Assembly: GCA_003233075.1 (NCBI GenBank) | Contig: QIKQ01000357.1 | Coordinates: 1 to 5,313, forward strand | DNA length: 5,313 nt | Direction of reading: 5' to 3' | Source of the DNA: Gammaproteobacteria bacterium | GTDB lineage: Bacteria; Pseudomonadota; Gammaproteobacteria; SZUA-21 | Shown: piece by piece, positions 4,875 through 5,313 of the stretch | Layout: the number at the start of each line of letters is the position of its first letter | Numbering within the stretch: position 1 is the first letter of the stretch | The notes under the pieces: model-generated | Told to the model about the DNA's origin: nothing | What the model saw: the letters and a program-made list of their open reading frames with translations, nothing else | Database searches by the model: none | Position numbers and translations under genes: made by a program

Positions 4875-5313
4875 ATGAAAAGAAAATTTGATACATTGAA
4901 TGATTTGGAACGCCAATGCGAACAAATCGATAATTCACGTCGGACTTTTGTTACTGGTGCTGGAATTGCAGTTGCTGCGGCAGGCCTCGGTTTACCCCTA
5001 AGTCCCTCGTTCGCTGCAAATCCGCTAGCCCAAAGTGCGGTGAAAACGTTACGAGGCAATAAATTCGATCTTTACTGCGAATACGCCTCTGTTAATTTTA
5101 CGGGTACGCCACGCATTGCAACAACGGTAAATGGCACTGTGCCCTCGCCTATTTTGCGTTGGAAAGAAGGTCAGCGAGTAGTACTTAATGTGCATAACAA
5201 ACTAAATGCCGATAGCTCAATCCATTGGCACGGCATAATTTTACCAAACAATATGGATGGCGTACCTGGGATAAATTTTGACGGTATTGCATCTGGGAAA
5301 ATGTATCGATATG
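4875..5313 (+). CDS. copA: Copper resistance multicopper oxidase CopA (PcoA/CopA type), N-terminal part
   Basis: The first 146 residues are visible and the frame is open at the window edge; full-length relatives are roughly 550-650 residues. A twin-arginine signal (SRRTFVTGAG, Arg22-Arg23, then a hydrophobic stretch ending at SPSFAA near 48) shows Tat export of a folded, metal-loaded enzyme. The first cupredoxin domain follows: LRGNKFDLY, then RIATTVNGTVPSPILRWKEG and the copper motif SSIHWHGI with His117 and His119, ligands of the type 2/type 3 copper centre, then NNMDGVPGI. CopA oxidises Cu(I) to the less toxic Cu(II) in the periplasm. GGAGA about 7 bases upstream supports the ATG. The N-terminus is rather long before the twin arginines (20 residues). 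A copB-type outer-membrane gene would be expected beyond the window. Confidence 0.93.
   Translation, partial: MKRKFDTLNDLERQCEQIDNSRRTFVTGAGIAVAAAGLGLPLSPSFAANPLAQSAVKTLRGNKFDLYCEYASVNFTGTPRIATTVNGTVPSPILRWKEGQRVVLNVHNKLNADSSIHWHGIILPNNMDGVPGINFDGIASGKMYRY

Noticed and set aside
4811..5059. 82-residue minus-strand ORF over copA
   Set aside because: It is antisense to the strongly supported start of copA.

Overview
This AT-rich window (GC in the mid-30s by eye) comes from a Gram-negative bacterium, most likely a gammaproteobacterium. The outer-membrane barrel protein, the Tat-exported CopA, the MerR-type metal switches and a sigma-54-driven fliE all point that way. Legionellales or a relative would fit, but the lineage cannot be fixed from the sequence alone.

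Layout. (1) 1-1621, minus strand: a metal-handling operon transcribed leftward, in the order periplasmic MerP-like HMA protein, MerT-like membrane transporter, outer-membrane transporter-like barrel protein (cut by the window edge). (2) 1622-2173: a long control region. It holds two MerR-family promoters, one facing each way, with the same unusual 19-bp spacer and the same central dyad. A terminator-like hairpin lies between the leftward promoter and merP. (3) 2174-3184, plus strand: a decayed thioredoxin-fold gene that has lost its CxxC region, a short membrane ORF that may be the remnant of a larger transporter, and an intact MerR-family metal regulator. This regulator is the obvious candidate to act on both promoters. 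(4) 3185-3850: a sigma-54 promoter and an intact fliE, followed at once by a ribosome-binding site but no fliF. This looks like a flagellar operon cut off after its first gene. (5) 3850-4330: no intact gene. It contains a sharply bounded GC-rich patch of about 220 bp (about 52% GC, against about 27-31% on either side) with degraded coding traces. (6) 4331-5313, plus strand: a small exported Cys/His-containing protein and the N-terminal part of the periplasmic multicopper oxidase CopA, a copper-resistance module that continues beyond the window.

How it fits together. The window reads as a metal-resistance island beside, or inserted into, a broken flagellar locus. The inferred circuit is that the regulator at 2783-3184 binds both matched boxes. 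On metal binding it activates leftward expression of the merP/merT/outer-membrane genes and rightward expression of its own damaged operon. The regulator's metal-binding residues do not match the textbook sensors: Lys sits at the position of the key Ser/Cys, and the loop is C-x6-C. No mercuric reductase is present, so the metal handled by the mer-like genes remains open.
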